A stretch of 64,000 bases of DNA from contig NZ_CP058306.1 in assembly GCF_013389595.1 (NCBI RefSeq), forward strand, positions 2,790,001-2,854,000, in the 5' to 3' direction. Below, piece after piece: positions 44,353-53,822 of the stretch. Each line of letters begins with the position of its first letter. The stretch's first letter is position 1. This stretch comes from Flavobacterium sp. I3-2. Its GTDB lineage: Bacteria > Bacteroidota > Bacteroidia > Flavobacteriales > Flavobacteriaceae. A program made the position numbers and the translations under genes. The notes under the pieces are model-generated. The model worked only from the letters and a program-made list of their open reading frames with translations, made no database searches and was not told the DNA's origin.

Positions 44353-44405
44353 AAAACCATTTATTTATGTAATTTTAAACTTTACATAAATAAATGGTTT
44401 TCTTT
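44353..44405 (+). terminator. Strong terminator hairpin, 20-bp stem
   Basis: A perfect 20-bp inverted repeat (44353-44372 with 44382-44401) ends in a T-rich tail. It separates the amidase operon from the transpeptidase-like gene. Confidence 0.92.
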
Positions 44406-44421
44406 TTAAAAATATTAAAAT

Positions 44422-45054
44422 ATGCTAAAATCAATCTTAGCTTTTATGCTTTTAATTGTAATTATAAGTTGTAAAGAAAATAGCTCAAATTCAAATAATA
44501 AAGAAGAAATTGAAAACGAATTTTCTGAACAAATAAAAACAAAAGCAACCGAAGCTCTTAACTTTTGTAAAGAAAATAATTTTAATACTGAGTTTTGTAT
44601 CCTCGTTGACATGACCATTCATTCAGGAAAAAACAGAATGTTTGTCTATAATTTCGAAAATAATGAAATTGTAAAAAGCGCTCTTTGTGCTCATGGAAGT
44701 GGAAAAGGCAATAAAAAAAGTACAGGAGCAACACCATTATTTAGCAATGAAGAAGGAAGCTTATTGTCTTCTATTGGTAAATTTAAAATTGGAGCGCGTT
44801 CGTATAGTCAATTCGGAATTAATATACATTATAAACTTCACGGTCTTGAAAAAACTAACGACAATGCATTTAAGCGTATTGTTGTACTTCACTCCTACAC
44901 ACCAGTTTCTTCAACAGAAATTTATCCGTTTCATTTACCTATGGGATTTAGTCACGGCTGTCCGGTTACAGATGATCAAATGATGACATATCTTGATAAT
45001 AAATTAATTAAAACAGAAAAACCCGTTTTACTTTGGATTTATTACGATAAATAG
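44422..45054 (+). CDS. Murein L,D-transpeptidase catalytic-domain lipoprotein
   Basis: The 210-residue protein has a lipoprotein-like N-terminus (LIVIISCKENS, Cys at 17). Its YkuD_2-type core has KSALCAHGSGKGNKKSTGATPLFS and MGFSHGCPVTDDQM with the catalytic Cys in SHGCPV. It is expected to form or cut 3-3 peptidoglycan cross-links in the envelope. It lies in the cell-wall cluster behind the terminator. Confidence 0.87.
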   Translation: MLKSILAFMLLIVIISCKENSSNSNNKEEIENEFSEQIKTKATEALNFCKENNFNTEFCILVDMTIHSGKNRMFVYNFENNEIVKSALCAHGSGKGNKKSTGATPLFSNEEGSLLSSIGKFKIGARSYSQFGINIHYKLHGLEKTNDNAFKRIVVLHSYTPVSSTEIYPFHLPMGFSHGCPVTDDQMMTYLDNKLIKTEKPVLLWIYYDK

Positions 45055-45144
45055 ATTTATACTATTCTATTTTTTAGATGATGAAAATTAAATTTAGAAG
45101 ATTCAGTAAAAAACAACATCATGTATGTTTAATTTTAAGTTAAA

Positions 45145-45744
45145 ACACTAAATGTTATTACATACTTTAACCTAAATCAAAACCGCTTATTAATATTTCA
45201 GCCAACTGCAAACTATGCGTATAACTGGACAAATGTTTTAAACGACATTAAAGATATCGATGGTTATGCAATTGTTTCAATTATGAATGGAAATAAATCT
45301 AATTTAGAAAAACACTTCCTGCTTTCAAAAATTATATATTCCATTTTATTAACTTCAGATGCAATTGGTGTTTATCAAGGAAACTAAACTCTATTAATTC
45401 CGAGACAACAATATTTGAATTTTCATGATGAAATTGCCAGCAATGAAATTCCAATTCCGCTTAGGATTTATATTGGCATATGAAAGTCAGAAAACGGATA
45501 TTCAGTTTATACTTTTGGAATGAAACAATTTGATAAACTAGAATTAGAAATTGTTAATTCTAAATCACCTATAAACGAAATTCATACTTTTATTTTGAAA
45601 ACTGCGAGCTATGTGATTAGAAAAAATGTGACTTTAAAAGATAATAAAACAATTGAATTTACAGTAAATCAAAAGATTTTGATTAAAAAATCAGAGGGTA
45701 AATTTTTAAGAAGATTCTTTAAAGTTGATATTTTAAATATGTAG
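45145..45744 (+). pseudogene. DUF4261 protein pseudogene (two in-frame stops)
   Basis: One continuous frame reads LLIFQPTANYAYNW…LTSDAIGVYQGN, stop, TLLIPRQQYLNF…RIYIGI, stop, SENGYSVYTFGMKQFDKLELEI to the stop at 45744. The match to DUF4261 is good (SxAIGVYQ, IYIGxY, YTYGLKxFG). The stops are TAA near 45385 and TGA near 45482. The last piece (45520-45744) is still open but lacks its own start. It is an inactivated gene. Confidence 0.8.
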
Positions 45745-45745
45745 A

Positions 45746-45757
45746 TTACAAATGTAA
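45746..45757. promoter_or_regulatory. TTACAAATGTAA palindrome, operator candidate 1
   Basis: This is the first of four related 12-bp palindromes in front of the XRE regulator gene. It starts just after the pseudogene stop. Confidence 0.6.
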
Positions 45758-45779
45758 AACAATGCTCTATTTGAATAGA

Positions 45780-45791
45780 TTACAATTGTAA
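45780..45791. promoter_or_regulatory. TTACAATTGTAA palindrome, operator candidate 2
   Basis: It is a perfect palindrome, repeated identically 24 bp downstream. Confidence 0.65.
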
Positions 45792-45803
45792 ATTACTTAA
45801 AGT

Positions 45804-45815
45804 TTACAATTGTAA
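45804..45815. promoter_or_regulatory. TTACAATTGTAA palindrome, operator candidate 3
   Basis: It is identical to candidate 2, and the 24-bp spacing would place two dimers close to the same DNA face. Confidence 0.65.
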
Positions 45816-45945
45816 ATAAATTTAAAACAACCTAATTTAAACTTATATTTAACTATTAATCAAAGATTTAGCTTAAATCAACTAAAGTAAAACTATATGT
45901 TGTTTTCGTGATTTAAATTACGTTTTTATTTCTAAATAATATTAT

Positions 45946-45957
45946 TTACATTTGTAA
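45946..45957. promoter_or_regulatory. TTACATTTGTAA palindrome overlapping a -7 box
   Basis: It overlaps TACATTTG, which fits TAnnTTTG, 27 bp before the XRE start at 45981. A repressor bound here would block the promoter. Confidence 0.65.
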
Positions 45958-45980
45958 CAATCACTTTGTAATCTATAATT

Positions 45981-46460
45981 ATGGAAGGTTTTAATAAACG
46001 TTTATCATTTATTTTTGAGAAGTTTTCTTTAAACGCTTCTACTTTTGCAGACAAAATTGGTGTACAACGTTCGAGTATGTCGCATATACTTTCTGGAAGA
46101 AATAAACCTAGTTTAGATTTTATTTTGAAAACTTACGAAGCCTTTCCTCAAATCAATTTGAATTGGTTAGCAATTGGCGAAGGCCCATTTTTAAAAGCAG
46201 CCATAGCCTCTATTTCAAATTCAAAAAATGATTTTGAATTTAATAAAGAAATAAATAATGATCAAAATGAAATTTCTAATTTAGAATTAGATATCGAGAA
46301 GAAACATGAATCTAAAAACACTTTTCAAAAATCAACTTCTGATTTCATTCAACAAATTGACAACGAAGTTCCTTTATCTCCATTGAGAAATGAATCTGAA
46401 ATTGAACAAATTTTATTCTTTTATAAAGATGGAACTTTCAAATCGTTCCGACCGAAGTAA
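45981..46460 (+). CDS. XRE-type helix-turn-helix regulator (phage-repressor-like)
   Basis: The 159-residue protein has an N-terminal HTH_3 domain: FNKRLSFIFEKFSLNASTFADKIGVQRSSMSHILSGRNKPSLDFILKTYEAF, followed by NLNWLAIGEGPF, typical of Bacteroidota repressors of this type. The C-terminal half is Asn- and Glu-rich and poorly structured. It may bind the TTACAAWTGTAA-type palindromes upstream and autoregulate. Confidence 0.88.
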   Translation: MEGFNKRLSFIFEKFSLNASTFADKIGVQRSSMSHILSGRNKPSLDFILKTYEAFPQINLNWLAIGEGPFLKAAIASISNSKNDFEFNKEINNDQNEISNLELDIEKKHESKNTFQKSTSDFIQQIDNEVPLSPLRNESEIEQILFFYKDGTFKSFRPK

Positions 46461-46493
46461 ACTTTTATTATATTTGAATTTCAAAGCAATCCA

Positions 46494-47162
46494 ATGATAA
46501 AGAAATTCCTAAGTTATATAATGCCTATTCCGATTGAAATCATTCCTTCAAACGTTAGTGATCAATTGGAACTTACTTGGAACAACGGCAAAATGGTTCT
46601 TGATACAAAACATACTAATTATTCATACGGAAATTTACAAAAGGTTTTACGTAAGGGATTACTAAAAATTGGAATTGAAAACATCAATCAAATGCAGCAT
46701 ATTTTATTGCTTGGTGTTGCTGGAGGAAGTGTTGTTGAAACATTAACTAAAGAATTCAAATTTGAAAATAAAATGACAGGAATTGAAATTGACCCAATAG
46801 TTCTTAAGGTTGCTGAAAAATATTTTCAAATTAATACAATTCCCAATTTTGAAATAATTCTAGAAGATGCTAATAAATTTGTTACAGAAACCAACCAACT
46901 ATATGACTTAATAATCATTGATATTTTCGAAGATTGTTTCATGCCAGATTTTGTTTATTCAGAAATTTTTATTTCCAACATTAAAAGAATTTTAAAACCT
47001 AAAGGTTATATTTTATTCAACACAATAGTTTTGAATAAAATTGATCTTGAAAAAAATAAATCTTATAAAAATCAATTTGAAAACAGTAAATTTGTCTTAC
47101 AAAGTTTTCCAAATATAGACGATAAAAACGAACTTTTTTTAATCCATAAAGAATACGAATAA
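46494..47162 (+). CDS. Spermidine-synthase-like methyltransferase
   Basis: The 222-residue protein has a Rossmann core with HILLLGVAGGSVVETL (SAM motif I), KMTGIEIDPIVLKVAEKYF, LEDANKFV and LIIIDIFEDCFMP, the pattern of spermidine-synthase-like proteins without the N-terminal strand domain. The substrate is not evident, since several of these are methyltransferases. It is followed by a beta-barrel gene (10 bp). Confidence 0.85.
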   Translation: MIKKFLSYIMPIPIEIIPSNVSDQLELTWNNGKMVLDTKHTNYSYGNLQKVLRKGLLKIGIENINQMQHILLLGVAGGSVVETLTKEFKFENKMTGIEIDPIVLKVAEKYFQINTIPNFEIILEDANKFVTETNQLYDLIIIDIFEDCFMPDFVYSEIFISNIKRILKPKGYILFNTIVLNKIDLEKNKSYKNQFENSKFVLQSFPNIDDKNELFLIHKEYE

Positions 47163-47171
47163 CAAACGATA

Positions 47172-48062
47172 ATGAAGAAAATTTTCACAAGCTGTTTTCT
47201 GTTTTTTGGTTTTTTGGCAAATGCACAATACACAAAAGAAATTAATTCGAACAGACCTAGTTTATCGATGGGAGCTTATTCGGTTAGTAAATCTATTTTA
47301 CAAATTGAAGCTGGACTTGGATTCCAGAAAGATGAATATAGTAACGAAAGATATAACAATCATACATTAGTTGATTTACAATTTCGATATGGAGCTTTTT
47401 TTGAGCAATTAGAATTTGTTGCTGATTTAAAATACGATAATACAAAACAAGTTGTTTTCGACCAGAAGCAAAATTTTAATAGTTTTAGACAATCTTCAAT
47501 CGGTGCAAAATATATGATTTACGATTCATATCGTAACTATGTTGAAAAACGAAATGTTTACAGTTGGAAAGCTAATCAAAGATACAAATGGAGAAGATTA
47601 GTACCAGCAGTTGCAGTTTATCTAGGTGCAGATTTTAAAGGAGATGAAAATTACTTTCCAAAAAACATGCCTTCTACAACACTTAAAGGAATGATTATTA
47701 CACAACAGCATATCAATAATAATTTGTCTTTTGTTACAAATTTAATTATTGAAAACGCAACAGATAACGATTTTAGAAGCTATGGTTACATCGCAACTTT
47801 ATCTTATGGCTTTAGTCAACGTTGGTCAGTTTTTGCTGAAAACCAAGGTTTTTTTAGAAAATATGAAGGTGTAAAACAAAACTTTAAAGACGATTGTATT
47901 TTACGTGGTGGTTTTACTTACTTAGTTAATAAAAATCTACAATTGGATATTTCTGGCGGAACCTCAATCGGAAATACACCACATAAAATGAATGGACAAA
48001 TCGGTGCTTCTTGGAGAACGCACAAAAAATACAAACAAGAAACCGTAGAAGGTATAGAATAA
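47172..48062 (+). CDS. Outer-membrane transporter-like beta-barrel protein
   Basis: This 296-residue protein has a signal peptide (MKKIFTSCFLFFGFLANAQ). The mature part starts EINSNRPSLSMGAYSVSK and shows alternating strands and aromatic girdles (AYSVSKSILQIEAGLGFQ, LRGGFTYLVNKNLQLDISGG), typical of the Phenol_MetA_deg-like transporter family. It shares one base with the next ATG. The substrate is unknown. Confidence 0.82.
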   Translation: MKKIFTSCFLFFGFLANAQYTKEINSNRPSLSMGAYSVSKSILQIEAGLGFQKDEYSNERYNNHTLVDLQFRYGAFFEQLEFVADLKYDNTKQVVFDQKQNFNSFRQSSIGAKYMIYDSYRNYVEKRNVYSWKANQRYKWRRLVPAVAVYLGADFKGDENYFPKNMPSTTLKGMIITQQHINNNLSFVTNLIIENATDNDFRSYGYIATLSYGFSQRWSVFAENQGFFRKYEGVKQNFKDDCILRGGFTYLVNKNLQLDISGGTSIGNTPHKMNGQIGASWRTHKKYKQETVEGIE

Positions 48063-49180
48063 TGATTGAAGTTAGAGAAGTTTTATCTAAAAAAGAATTA
48101 AACGATTTTGTTAAATTTCCGTTTAAATTATATAAAGACAATAAATATTGGGTTCCACCAATAATTAACGATGAATTAAAAAGTTTTGATCCAAATCAAG
48201 ATATTTTTAAAACTGTAGAAGCTAAATATTTTCTCGCTTATAAAAACAACGAAATTGTTGGGCGCGTTGTAGCTATAATCAATTGGACCGAAGTTAACGA
48301 GCTTAAAAAAAATAAAGCGCGTTTTGGTTGGCTAGAAATGATTGATGATATTGAGGTAACCAAAGCTTTGTTGGATAAGGTTATCGCTTTCGGAAAAGAA
48401 CATAAAGTCGAATACATTGAAGGTCCGATGGGTTTTTCAAATATGGACAAAGCCGGAATGCTTACAGAAGGTTTTGATTACACTGCAACAATGATTGGTT
48501 TTTATAATTTTGATTATTATGCAAAACATTTAAATCAATTGGGGTATAAGCCAGAAGCTGAATGGATTGAATATTTTATGAAAATTCAAAAAATTACTGA
48601 AACGATTGATATGACAAAAATTTCAGCACTTATTGAAAAAAGATATAAAGTTCGTTCGTTAGAATTCAAATCAATAAAAGATGTACTTCCGTATGTTGAT
48701 GAGATGTTTGGACTTTTAAATAAAAGTTACGCCGATTTACAAAGTTTTGTTCCAATTCAGCAATTTCAAATTGATCATTATAAAGAGAAATATTTGAATT
48801 TTATTCATCCGGATTTCATCAGTTGCATTGTAGATGAAAACGGAAAAATAATTGCGTTTGGAATAACCATGCCTTCATTTTCTAAAGCTTTTCAAAAAGC
48901 AAACGGTAAACTTTTGCCTTTTGGATGGTTTCATTTGTTGAAAGCCATGAGAAAAAATGATCATGTCGAATTTTATTTAATTGGTGTAGACCCTAAGTTT
49001 CAAAATAAAGGTATTACAGCTTTAATTTTTAGAGATTTACATGTTAATTTTAAAAGAAGGGGAATTAAAACCGTTGAAACAAATCCATTGTTAATCGAGA
49101 ATAACAAGATTCAACAACTTTGGCAGCAATTCAATCCTATTACTCACAAAGAAAGAAAAACTTTTCGTTTAGATATTTAA
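48062..49180 (+). CDS. GNAT-like N-acetyltransferase family protein, uncharacterised
   Basis: This product of about 372 residues starts MIEVREVLSKKELNDFVKFP. The LAYKNNEIVGRVVAIINWTEVNE and EFYLIGVDPKFQNKGITALIFRDLHVNF segments resemble duplicated GNAT folds, with a weak acetyl-CoA loop. The start at 48062 avoids a 17-codon overlap with the previous gene. No close function can be named. It ends with a terminator. Confidence 0.78.
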   Translation: MIEVREVLSKKELNDFVKFPFKLYKDNKYWVPPIINDELKSFDPNQDIFKTVEAKYFLAYKNNEIVGRVVAIINWTEVNELKKNKARFGWLEMIDDIEVTKALLDKVIAFGKEHKVEYIEGPMGFSNMDKAGMLTEGFDYTATMIGFYNFDYYAKHLNQLGYKPEAEWIEYFMKIQKITETIDMTKISALIEKRYKVRSLEFKSIKDVLPYVDEMFGLLNKSYADLQSFVPIQQFQIDHYKEKYLNFIHPDFISCIVDENGKIIAFGITMPSFSKAFQKANGKLLPFGWFHLLKAMRKNDHVEFYLIGVDPKFQNKGITALIFRDLHVNFKRRGIKTVETNPLLIENNKIQQLWQQFNPITHKERKTFRLDI

Positions 49181-49218
49181 AAACAAATCCTTCAGTTAAT
49201 TCTGAAGGATTTGTTTTT
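49181..49218. terminator. Bidirectional terminator hairpin
   Basis: AAACAAATCCTTCAG pairs perfectly with CTGAAGGATTTGTTT (49202-49216) over a 6-base loop. It lies between convergent genes. Confidence 0.92.
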
Positions 49219-49235
49219 AAATATAATTATCAATT

Positions 49236-49697
49236 TTATAATTTGTCAATTCTAATATCAATTGGATACGTTTCATCTTCAGAAACACTAAAAGAAATAC
49301 TAACTTTATCATTATTAGTTAAAGATTTCCCTTCATTGTCGTAAAAAAATGTTTCTCCTGTTGTTTCAGTAACAAAAACTTTATTTTTTTCATTTTCTCC
49401 CCATTTCATAGAAATATCTCCAATCCATTCTCCTTTTTTATTCGGTTCTGAATTTACATGAACTGTTTGATAACGATTTGTATAAACTCGATGTAAAGGT
49501 GTATAATTAAGATACCCTTCAATTGTAAATCGTTTACCTTCATTTGCTTTTTTGTCTGATGTAATAGCATCAACAGCTGCTTTTGTAGACTCAATTGCAG
49601 TTCCTTTTTCTAAAACTTGGTCTTTACTACCGCAACTCATTAATGTTAATGTAGCAATTGCGAATGATACTAAAATAATTCTACTTATTCTTTTCAT
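49236..49697 (-). CDS. Lipoprotein, uncharacterised
   Basis: The 153-residue protein has a lipobox (LMSCGSKDQ, Cys at 22). The mature part is strand-rich (RFTIEGYLNYTPLHRVYTN, VSISFSVSEDETYPIDIRID), suggesting an OB-like fold. It is anchored in the envelope. No family is recognised. Confidence 0.8.
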   Translation of the reverse strand: MKRISRIILVSFAIATLTLMSCGSKDQVLEKGTAIESTKAAVDAITSDKKANEGKRFTIEGYLNYTPLHRVYTNRYQTVHVNSEPNKKGEWIGDISMKWGENEKNKVFVTETTGETFFYDNEGKSLTNNDKVSISFSVSEDETYPIDIRIDKL

Positions 49698-50048
49698 ATT
49701 TTTTTTAACAAAAATAATAAATAAAATTTAAAATTTAACAAAAAAAAGTATCTTGTTTTTTTTATATTCTTTTTTTAGTACAAAACAGACAGTATCACAG
49801 AGAAAAAATAGAGAATTAAAATTTAATTCTTTTTTATTTTGTTTTATCTAAATTCGACCACCTTTTTTTTGATTATTCATTAAATATAAAGTGTTTCTAA
49901 ATTAAATTTTTAGTTAAAATATTTTTACTTTTATATGAACTTATAAATAAGTAACTTTGATAGATTTTTGAATTGAATTATCATTTGAAAAAGATGATTC
50001 AATTTAATCAGATTATAGATTCAACATACTTAAAAAATAGAAATAACA
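49698..50048. other. Divergent promoter region for lipoprotein and fabV
   Basis: About 350 bp of AT-rich DNA separate divergent genes. A TAACTTTG box at 49952-49959 fits TAnnTTTG and probably serves fabV (start 50049). No gene was seen. Confidence 0.6.
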
Positions 50049-51245
50049 ATGATAATTAAACCAAGAACAAGAGGTTTTATTTGTTTAACAGCACATCCAG
50101 AAGGAGCTGCTCAAAACATTAAAAATCAAATTGAATACGTAAAATCAAAAGGTAAAATTGAAAACGGACCTAAAAAAGTTTTAGTAATCGGTGCTTCAAC
50201 TGGATTTGGTATCGCTTCAAGAATTTCAGCTGCTTTCGGTTCTGATGCTGCAACAATTGGAGTATTTTTTGAGAAAGAAGCTTCTGAAGGAAAAACAGGA
50301 ACTGCAGGTTGGTATAATTCTGCTGCTTTTGAGAAAGAAGCTCACGCTGCTGGTTTATACGCAAAATCAATCAACGGAGATGCTTTCTCTGATGATATTA
50401 AAAAACAAACTATCGAATTAATCAAACAAGATTTAGGTCAAGTTGATTTAATCGTTTATAGTTTAGCTTCTCCAAGAAGAACGCATCCAAAAACAGGAGT
50501 TGCATACGCATCTGTATTAAAACCTATTGGTGCACCATTCTCAAACAAAACTGTAGATTTTCATTCAGGAGTAGTTTCTGATATAACAATAAATCCTGTT
50601 GAAAATCAAGAAGATATTGATAATACTATCGCAGTAATGGGTGGTGAAGATTGGAAATTCTGGATGGAAGATTTAAAAGCTGCTGGAGTTTTAGCTGAAG
50701 GAGTTAAAACTGTTGCGTATTCTTATATCGGACCAGAATTAACTTTCCCAATTTACAGAAATGGTACAATTGGTCAAGCTAAAAACGATTTAGAAGCCAC
50801 TGTTCCTGTAATCAATAGTTTATTAGCTGATTTAAACGGTGTTTCTTACGTTTCAGTAAACAAAGCTTTAGTTACACAATCTAGCTCTGCAATTCCTGTA
50901 GTTCCTTTATATATTTCATTATTATACAAAGTAATGAAAGCAAAAGGAATTCATGAAGGTTGTATAGAGCAAATGCAACGTTTATTCTCAGAACGTTTAT
51001 ACAATAAAAACGGAGTTTCTTTAGATGAAAACGGAAGAATTCGTGTTGATGACTTAGAAATGCGCGAAGATGTTCAAGCTGAAGTTGCTGCGTTATGGGA
51101 AAAAGCTACAACAGAAAACTTAGAAGAAATTTCTGATATCGCTGGATATAGAGAAGATTTCTTTAATTTATTTGGTTTTAATTTTGATGGAATTGATTAC
51201 GATGCAGATACCAATGAAATGGTAATGGTTGAAAGTATTAAATAA
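50049..51245 (+). CDS. fabV: Trans-2-enoyl-ACP/CoA reductase FabV
   Basis: The 398-residue monomer begins MIIKPRTRGFICLTAHPEGA, a hallmark of FabV. It has an NADH-binding Rossmann fold (VLVIGASTGFGIASRISAAF) and the active site YSYIGPELTFPIYRNGTIGQAK (Y-x8-K). It catalyses the last reduction of type II fatty acid elongation and is insensitive to triclosan in many species. It is monocistronic with a terminator behind it. Confidence 0.98.
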   Translation: MIIKPRTRGFICLTAHPEGAAQNIKNQIEYVKSKGKIENGPKKVLVIGASTGFGIASRISAAFGSDAATIGVFFEKEASEGKTGTAGWYNSAAFEKEAHAAGLYAKSINGDAFSDDIKKQTIELIKQDLGQVDLIVYSLASPRRTHPKTGVAYASVLKPIGAPFSNKTVDFHSGVVSDITINPVENQEDIDNTIAVMGGEDWKFWMEDLKAAGVLAEGVKTVAYSYIGPELTFPIYRNGTIGQAKNDLEATVPVINSLLADLNGVSYVSVNKALVTQSSSAIPVVPLYISLLYKVMKAKGIHEGCIEQMQRLFSERLYNKNGVSLDENGRIRVDDLEMREDVQAEVAALWEKATTENLEEISDIAGYREDFFNLFGFNFDGIDYDADTNEMVMVESIK

Positions 51246-51676
51246 AAACAAATATTTAAAGTTTAAAGCACCTATTTTAAGGTGCTTTTTTTTATTTAAA
51301 AAAACTATATAATTTAATCATTAAATACAGATTTATATATTTCTACTATAATTTCAGTATAAAAAAAATCTATATTAAACAATCAACTCTTTACACAACA
51401 AATATTTATAGTTATTTACATAAATTAATTATTCAACTATAAATTATAAATAATTTTATTTTTTATATTTAACAAGTAATTATTTTTGTCAACAGAAATT
51501 AATTATAAAATAATTTTATTTTCAAAAAAACGTAAGTTTTATGAAGTTTTGTTATTTATAATAAAATTAATCTTACAAGAATTATATTTTTTTGAATTAA
51601 AAAAATCAAAAAGATGTGGATAAATTTTCAAAATGTGTTTAGAAAGTTTTACTAACTTTATAAAAACATTTTTATT
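51246..51676. other. Intergenic, AT-rich, promoter region of DUF445 gene
   Basis: Apart from the fabV terminator, no gene was seen. TAACTTTA at 51653-51660 is a near match to the -7 box but lies very close to the DUF445 start. Confidence 0.5.
51265..51293 (+). terminator. Terminator after fabV
   Basis: AAAGCACCT pairs with AGGTGCTTT, followed by T8. Confidence 0.88.
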
Positions 51677-52912
51677 ATGAATAACAAAAAACAACAATTA
51701 AAAAAACATAAATTAATTGCCACAGGTTTATTTTTTTTAATGGCTGTGATATATGTTTTTATGTTGTTTCTTTCAAAATACACAAATCAATCTTGGATAA
51801 ATTACGTGAAATATTTTTCTGAAGCTGCAATGGTTGGCGCATTAGCAGATTGGTTTGCGGTAACTGCACTTTTTAAATATCCATTGGGAATTAAAATTCC
51901 GCATACAAACTTAATTAACAACAATAAAAATGCTCTCGGAGCAAATTTAGGAAATTTTGTCAGCGAGAATTTTCTAAATCAAGAAACAATACGTCCGTAT
52001 ATAAGTAAAATCGATTTAAGTAAATTTATTTTAAATTGGATTTCAAATGAAAAAAACTTCAATAAATTCATCGTTGAAATGCAAATTGTGTTAAAAAATA
52101 TCATTTTGAAGGTTGATGATGTAGAAATCTCAAAATTAATTTCTGTCAAAGGAAAAGAAATAATTGATGAGGTTAATCTTCAAGTTTTAATTTCTAAAGG
52201 GCTTTTTTATGTACTCGAAATCAGAGAACATCAACGATTGATTTCATTAATTATTCCGCAAGCAAAACATTATGTAGAAAATAACAAAGAAGCGATATAT
52301 GACAAAGTAGTCGAAAAAAATCCAATTTTAGGATTAATTGGTGGAAAAGCTGTTACAAATCAATTGATTTCTGGAATTATTTCTTTTTTAGATGATATTG
52401 AATCAAATGAAAATCATACAATTAGAAATGAAATATCTTCTAAATTATATGAAATTAGTGAAACAATACAAACGGATCAAAATTGGAAAGTGCGATTTGA
52501 AAATTTGAAAAATGATTTTATCACAGATGAAAAAATTCAAGAATTTGCTATTAAATTTTGGCAAAATTCTAAATTGAGTTTAATTGATAATTTAGAAAAT
52601 CAAAATTCTACTTTAAATCAATATATCGAAAAATATTTAAAAGAAATTCGTGAAAATTTGCGTGACAACTTGATTATGCAAGCAAAAATAAATCAAACTG
52701 TTCAAAAAATGATTTATAAGTTAGCATTAAAAAACAGCTCAGAAATTGGTAACATAATTTCAAAAACAGTTCATGATTGGGATGGTCAAGAATTGAGTGA
52801 AAAACTGGAATTAGAAGTTGGTAAAGATTTACAATTTATTCGGATTAATGGTACTTTAGTCGGTGGAATTGTTGGATTATTAATTTATAGTTTAACGCAA
52901 TTATTTACATAA
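51677..52912 (+). CDS. DUF445 family membrane protein
   Basis: This 411-residue protein has an N-terminal helix pair and the DUF445 signature EAAMVGALADWFAVTALFKYPLGIKIPHTNLI, a long helical, charged central domain, and a final hydrophobic segment (LVGGIVGLLIYSLTQLF). The family is widespread and its function is unknown. The stop lies inside the shared terminator. Confidence 0.93.
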   Translation: MNNKKQQLKKHKLIATGLFFLMAVIYVFMLFLSKYTNQSWINYVKYFSEAAMVGALADWFAVTALFKYPLGIKIPHTNLINNNKNALGANLGNFVSENFLNQETIRPYISKIDLSKFILNWISNEKNFNKFIVEMQIVLKNIILKVDDVEISKLISVKGKEIIDEVNLQVLISKGLFYVLEIREHQRLISLIIPQAKHYVENNKEAIYDKVVEKNPILGLIGGKAVTNQLISGIISFLDDIESNENHTIRNEISSKLYEISETIQTDQNWKVRFENLKNDFITDEKIQEFAIKFWQNSKLSLIDNLENQNSTLNQYIEKYLKEIRENLRDNLIMQAKINQTVQKMIYKLALKNSSEIGNIISKTVHDWDGQELSEKLELEVGKDLQFIRINGTLVGGIVGLLIYSLTQLFT

Positions 52913-52943
52913 AAAAAGTTCAGAATGTATCTGAACTTTTTTT
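52911..52943. terminator. Bidirectional terminator between convergent genes
   Basis: AAAAAAAGTTCAG pairs with CTGAACTTTTTTT around a 7-base loop. Confidence 0.93.
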
Positions 52944-53787
52944 AATTATAGAAATTAATTAATCCATCTAAAGGTTTCTGATAAAATTTACCAGGTGTTA
53001 ATTCATTTTGTTTTAAAATTTCCTCAAAGTTTTCTTTCAATAAAAATGCTACAGAACCAACAAAATGAATGGGAACTTCTTTATAATTTTCAAATTGTTT
53101 GATATAATTATTTATAAAAAAAGTAATCTGACTTTCAATCAGTTCTTTAAAAAAAGATTCACTTTTATGTTCAATTAAAAACGGCAAAAACGAAGCTAAA
53201 TAAGCATTTGGATTTTCAGTTTTATAAAATCTATTTTTGATTGTATCTGAATTTAAATCATAAGAAGTTGCGAATTTTACTCGTAAATTTTCTGGCATTG
53301 TTTTAAAAAAATAAGAACGAATCATTTCTCTACCAAATTGAACACCTCCACAATCATCCATTGCTAAATAACCTAATGAATCTACAGCTTGAATAACTTC
53401 TGAACCGTCAAAATAGCTACAATTAGAGCCCGTTCCGTTTATGCAAACAATTGCTTTTTCATTTTCTTTACAAGTGGCGTAAACAGCTGCATAGGTATCT
53501 TCTTTAATAATAAAAATAGAAGTTTCTGTGAAAAACTTTTGCAATGCAACTTGCATCATTTCTTTTGAACGAATCGTACCACAACCTGAACCGTAAAAGT
53601 GAATTTCTCTTACTTTTGTTTGTAAAACCATTAAATCTTCTGAAATATTTAAACGTTTTAAAACTTCATCAATAGAAACCACTTCAGGATTTAAACCTAG
53701 CGTCGCAAATGTTTTAATAAAACTTCCATTAGTATCAAATAAAATCCAATCAGCTTTAGTTGAACCGCTATCAACAATTAATTTCAT
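52942..53787 (-). CDS. BadF/BadG/BcrA/BcrD ATPase family, N-acetylglucosamine-kinase-like
   Basis: The 281-residue ASKHA-fold protein has the phosphate-1 loop LIVDSGSTKADWILFD, ICINGTGSNCSYFDG (phosphate-2) and an adenosine-side segment. This single-chain size fits the bacterial N-acetylglucosamine kinase type that salvages amino sugars from peptidoglycan. It precedes gap and pfkA on the same strand with a 35-bp gap, so it may be linked to sugar use. Confidence 0.9.
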   Translation of the reverse strand: MKLIVDSGSTKADWILFDTNGSFIKTFATLGLNPEVVSIDEVLKRLNISEDLMVLQTKVREIHFYGSGCGTIRSKEMMQVALQKFFTETSIFIIKEDTYAAVYATCKENEKAIVCINGTGSNCSYFDGSEVIQAVDSLGYLAMDDCGGVQFGREMIRSYFFKTMPENLRVKFATSYDLNSDTIKNRFYKTENPNAYLASFLPFLIEHKSESFFKELIESQITFFINNYIKQFENYKEVPIHFVGSVAFLLKENFEEILKQNELTPGKFYQKPLDGLINFYN

Positions 53788-53822
53788 ACGTATTAACTTA
53801 ATTAGTTAATGCAAAAATAGGT

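Noticed and set aside
44687..44983. 98-codon frame inside the L,D-transpeptidase gene
   Set aside because: It is a same-strand alternative frame without motifs. The transpeptidase frame has SHGCPV and a lipobox.
50170..50421. Two frames overlapping fabV
   Set aside because: They are leucine- and glutamine-rich shadow frames of fabV on both strands.
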